Assembly: GCA_964457925.1 (NCBI GenBank)
Contig: CAYWGH010000015.1
Span: 62,001-126,000, forward strand
Direction: 5' to 3'
DNA length: 64,000 bases
Origin: Coneutiohabitans sp964457925
Lineage (GTDB): Bacteria > Zhuqueibacterota > Zhuqueibacteria > Zhuqueibacterales > Zhuqueibacteraceae
Part shown: positions 62,844 through 64,000 of the stretch, piece after piece
Layout: the number at the start of each line of letters is the position of its first letter
Numbering within the stretch: position 1 is the stretch's first letter
The notes under the pieces: generated by a model
Told to the model about the DNA's origin: nothing
What the model saw: only the letters and a program-made list of their open reading frames with translations
The model's database searches: none
Made by a program: the position numbers and the translations under genes

Positions 62844-64000
62844 TCAGTAGTCTATCAATTTTTTAGCCGCTTCTTCAAGCTGCGCTTGATTTACCAGGAA
62901 AAAATTCTCCAACACCGGACTATACGGCGCCGGCGTATCGAGCGCGCCGAGCACGCGCACCGGCGCATCGAGATATTCGAATGCTTCTTCGGCAATGATC
63001 GAGGCGATGGATTGGCCGATGCCGCCGGTTTTGGAATCCTCTTGCACGATCAACACGCGGTTGGTCTGCCGCACGCAGTCGAGAATCGCGGTTTTGTCGA
63101 GCGGCAGCAGGGAGCGCAGGTCGAGCACCTGGCAGGAAATTCCTTCCTGCTCTTCGAGTTTTTGCGCCGCGGCAAGACAGCGATGCACATACGCGCCATA
63201 AGTGATCATGGTCAAATCACTGCCCTCGCGTTTGAGATGCGCGGCGCCAATCGGCACGAGAAAATCTTCATTCGCCTCCGGCAGTTGTTGTTTGATCGAG
63301 GCGAGACGATACAATGCAATATGCTCATAAAACAAAACCGGATTGTCATCGCGAATCGCGGCTTTTAGCAATCCTTTTGCTTCACGCGGCGTTGAGGGGC
63401 AAACGATTTTGAGTCCCGGCGTGCGGTAAAACCAGGCTTCGGTGTTTTGCGAGTGATACGGTCCGGCATTGCGCAAGCCGCCCCAGGGCAGGCGCACCGT
63501 GATGGGCACCGGCTGGCCCCAGCGATAATAAATCTTCGCGGCATTGTTGACGAGCTGGTTGAAACCGCTGGCAATGAAATCGTTGAATTGAATCTCAGCA
63601 ATCGGCCGCCTGCCCAGCAACGCTGCCCCTGTCGCGCATCCGATGATAGCTGCTTCCGCCAGCGGTGTGTTGATCATGCGTTCGCCGAATTCGGCCAGCA
63701 TGGATTTTAAAATGACGAAGGCATTGCCGTAGCTTCCGCCGATATCTTCACCGAGCATGAACGTGTTCGGGTCACGCCGCATTTCCTCGACTAATGCTTC
63801 GACGATCGCCTGCCAAAATGTTTTGCCGTTCGCATCGAACACCGCGCCAGTTGGCTCTGCCGGATGCCAAAGCTTGGATGCGGGATGAACAAAACTGCGA
63901 TTTACTGGCATGGCTTGCGGCGCCAGCCATTCGCCATCAGTCACAACCGGATGCCCAGCAAGTTTTGCCTCGGGCCACGGCGCTGCCATCACTTCTTGTG
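62844..64000 (-). CDS. 2-oxoacid dehydrogenase E1 beta region (5' end outside window)
   Basis: A transketolase-like beta-subunit region. Motifs: LGEDIGGSYGNAF, INTPLAEAAIIGCATGAALLG, EIQFNDFI, LPWGGLRNAGPYHSQNTEAW, CPSTPREAKGLL, FYEHIALYR and VLDLRSLLPLD in a normal order. A GTG and an ATG near 63992-63987 could be starts, but the frame stays open to the window edge (codons CAA GAA before them). The 75 residues ahead of the core (APWPEAKLAGHPVVTDGEW... PTGAVFDANGKTFWQ) are more than a separate beta subunit usually has. This fits an alpha-beta fused E1 enzyme. It would decarboxylate pyruvate, acetoin or branched-chain oxoacids with thiamine diphosphate. Confidence 0.88.
   Translation of the reverse strand, partial: QEVMAAPWPEAKLAGHPVVTDGEWLAPQAMPVNRSFVHPASKLWHPAEPTGAVFDANGKTFWQAIVEALVEEMRRDPNTFMLGEDIGGSYGNAFVILKSMLAEFGERMINTPLAEAAIIGCATGAALLGRRPIAEIQFNDFIASGFNQLVNNAAKIYYRWGQPVPITVRLPWGGLRNAGPYHSQNTEAWFYRTPGLKIVCPSTPREAKGLLKAAIRDDNPVLFYEHIALYRLASIKQQLPEANEDFLVPIGAAHLKREGSDLTMITYGAYVHRCLAAAQKLEEQEGISCQVLDLRSLLPLDKTAILDCVRQTNRVLIVQEDSKTGGIGQSIASIIAEEAFEYLDAPVRVLGALDTPAPYSPVLENFFLVNQAQLEEAAKKLIDY

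Noticed and set aside
1..64000. CRISPR array, tRNA, rRNA, prophage or intact insertion sequence
   Set aside because: No regularly spaced repeats, cloverleaf-like sequence, rRNA stretches, transposase or integrase motifs were seen.

Overview
The window (about 53% G+C by eye) looks like a chromosomal segment from a Gram-negative bacterium of the FCB superphylum, closest in style to candidate division KSB1 / Calditrichota. This rests on several features: a secreted nuclease with an FlgD-like, T9SS-type C-terminal tail (NFPNPFNPETEIRF...), a TonB-dependent receptor with a carboxypeptidase-like N-terminal domain paired with a DUF4249 protein, a DUF5916 protein, many lipoproteins and outer-membrane barrels, and metal-type RND pumps. 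The phylum call is inference. I saw no tRNA, rRNA, CRISPR array, phage or intact insertion sequence.

Layout. (1) 1-7.1 kb, minus strand: a catabolic or secreted-enzyme run of PhyH dioxygenase, six-hairpin glycosidase, Asp-box protein, toroid-like secreted protein, class-V aminotransferase and the first codons of a probable TIM-barrel epimerase. Degenerate palindromic repeats sit in its gaps. (2) 7.5-12.6 kb, plus strand: a Gfo/Idh/MocA oxidoreductase, a lipoprotein, and an OmpR-type two-component pair, with strong intrinsic terminators after the first two. (3) 13.3-45.9 kb, plus strand only: an unusually long co-directional run of envelope genes. It begins with a stand-alone sigma54-type AAA+ activator and a small winged-helix-like protein, then a DUF5916 protein and a paralogue of the earlier lipoprotein. 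Two HME-type RND pumps follow, with a miniature adaptor lipoprotein between them. Next come TerC, a porin-like barrel, an ABC exporter whose permease carries an extra Ig-like domain, and a second miniature adaptor. Then come a jelly-roll-like protein, a BOF (YgiW-like) protein, an outer-membrane barrel, an FnIII-like protein and a cytochrome c fused to a barrel. A TonB receptor with its DUF4249 partner, a ComEA-like secreted HhH protein, a metallophosphatase and two PAP2 phosphatases close the run. A frameshifted relic of a DUF5666-like gene lies at the end. (4) 46-53.3 kb, minus strand: a complete CzcCBA-type tripartite pump operon (TolC, adaptor, RND) with a membrane-anchored EEP phosphoesterase embedded through overlapping reading frames, preceded by an FMN-bind-like secreted protein. 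(5) 53.6-58.1 kb, plus strand: a TPR-containing sensor kinase and its PhoB-like regulator, the intact DUF5666-like gene and an unknown cytosolic protein. (6) 58.5-64 kb, minus strand: a 1298-residue secreted LTD/EEP nuclease and a 2-oxoacid dehydrogenase E1 beta region whose frame stays open to the right edge.

How the parts fit: the window is dominated by cell-envelope transport and envelope redox or stress functions, with two two-component systems and one sigma54 activator nearby as candidate controllers. The most unusual items are the two core-deleted RND adaptors in the 22-33 kb region, where no TolC gene is adjacent, the cytochrome c/outer-membrane barrel fusion, the EEP protein locked inside a CzcCBA operon, and the ABC-2 permease with an appended extracytoplasmic domain.
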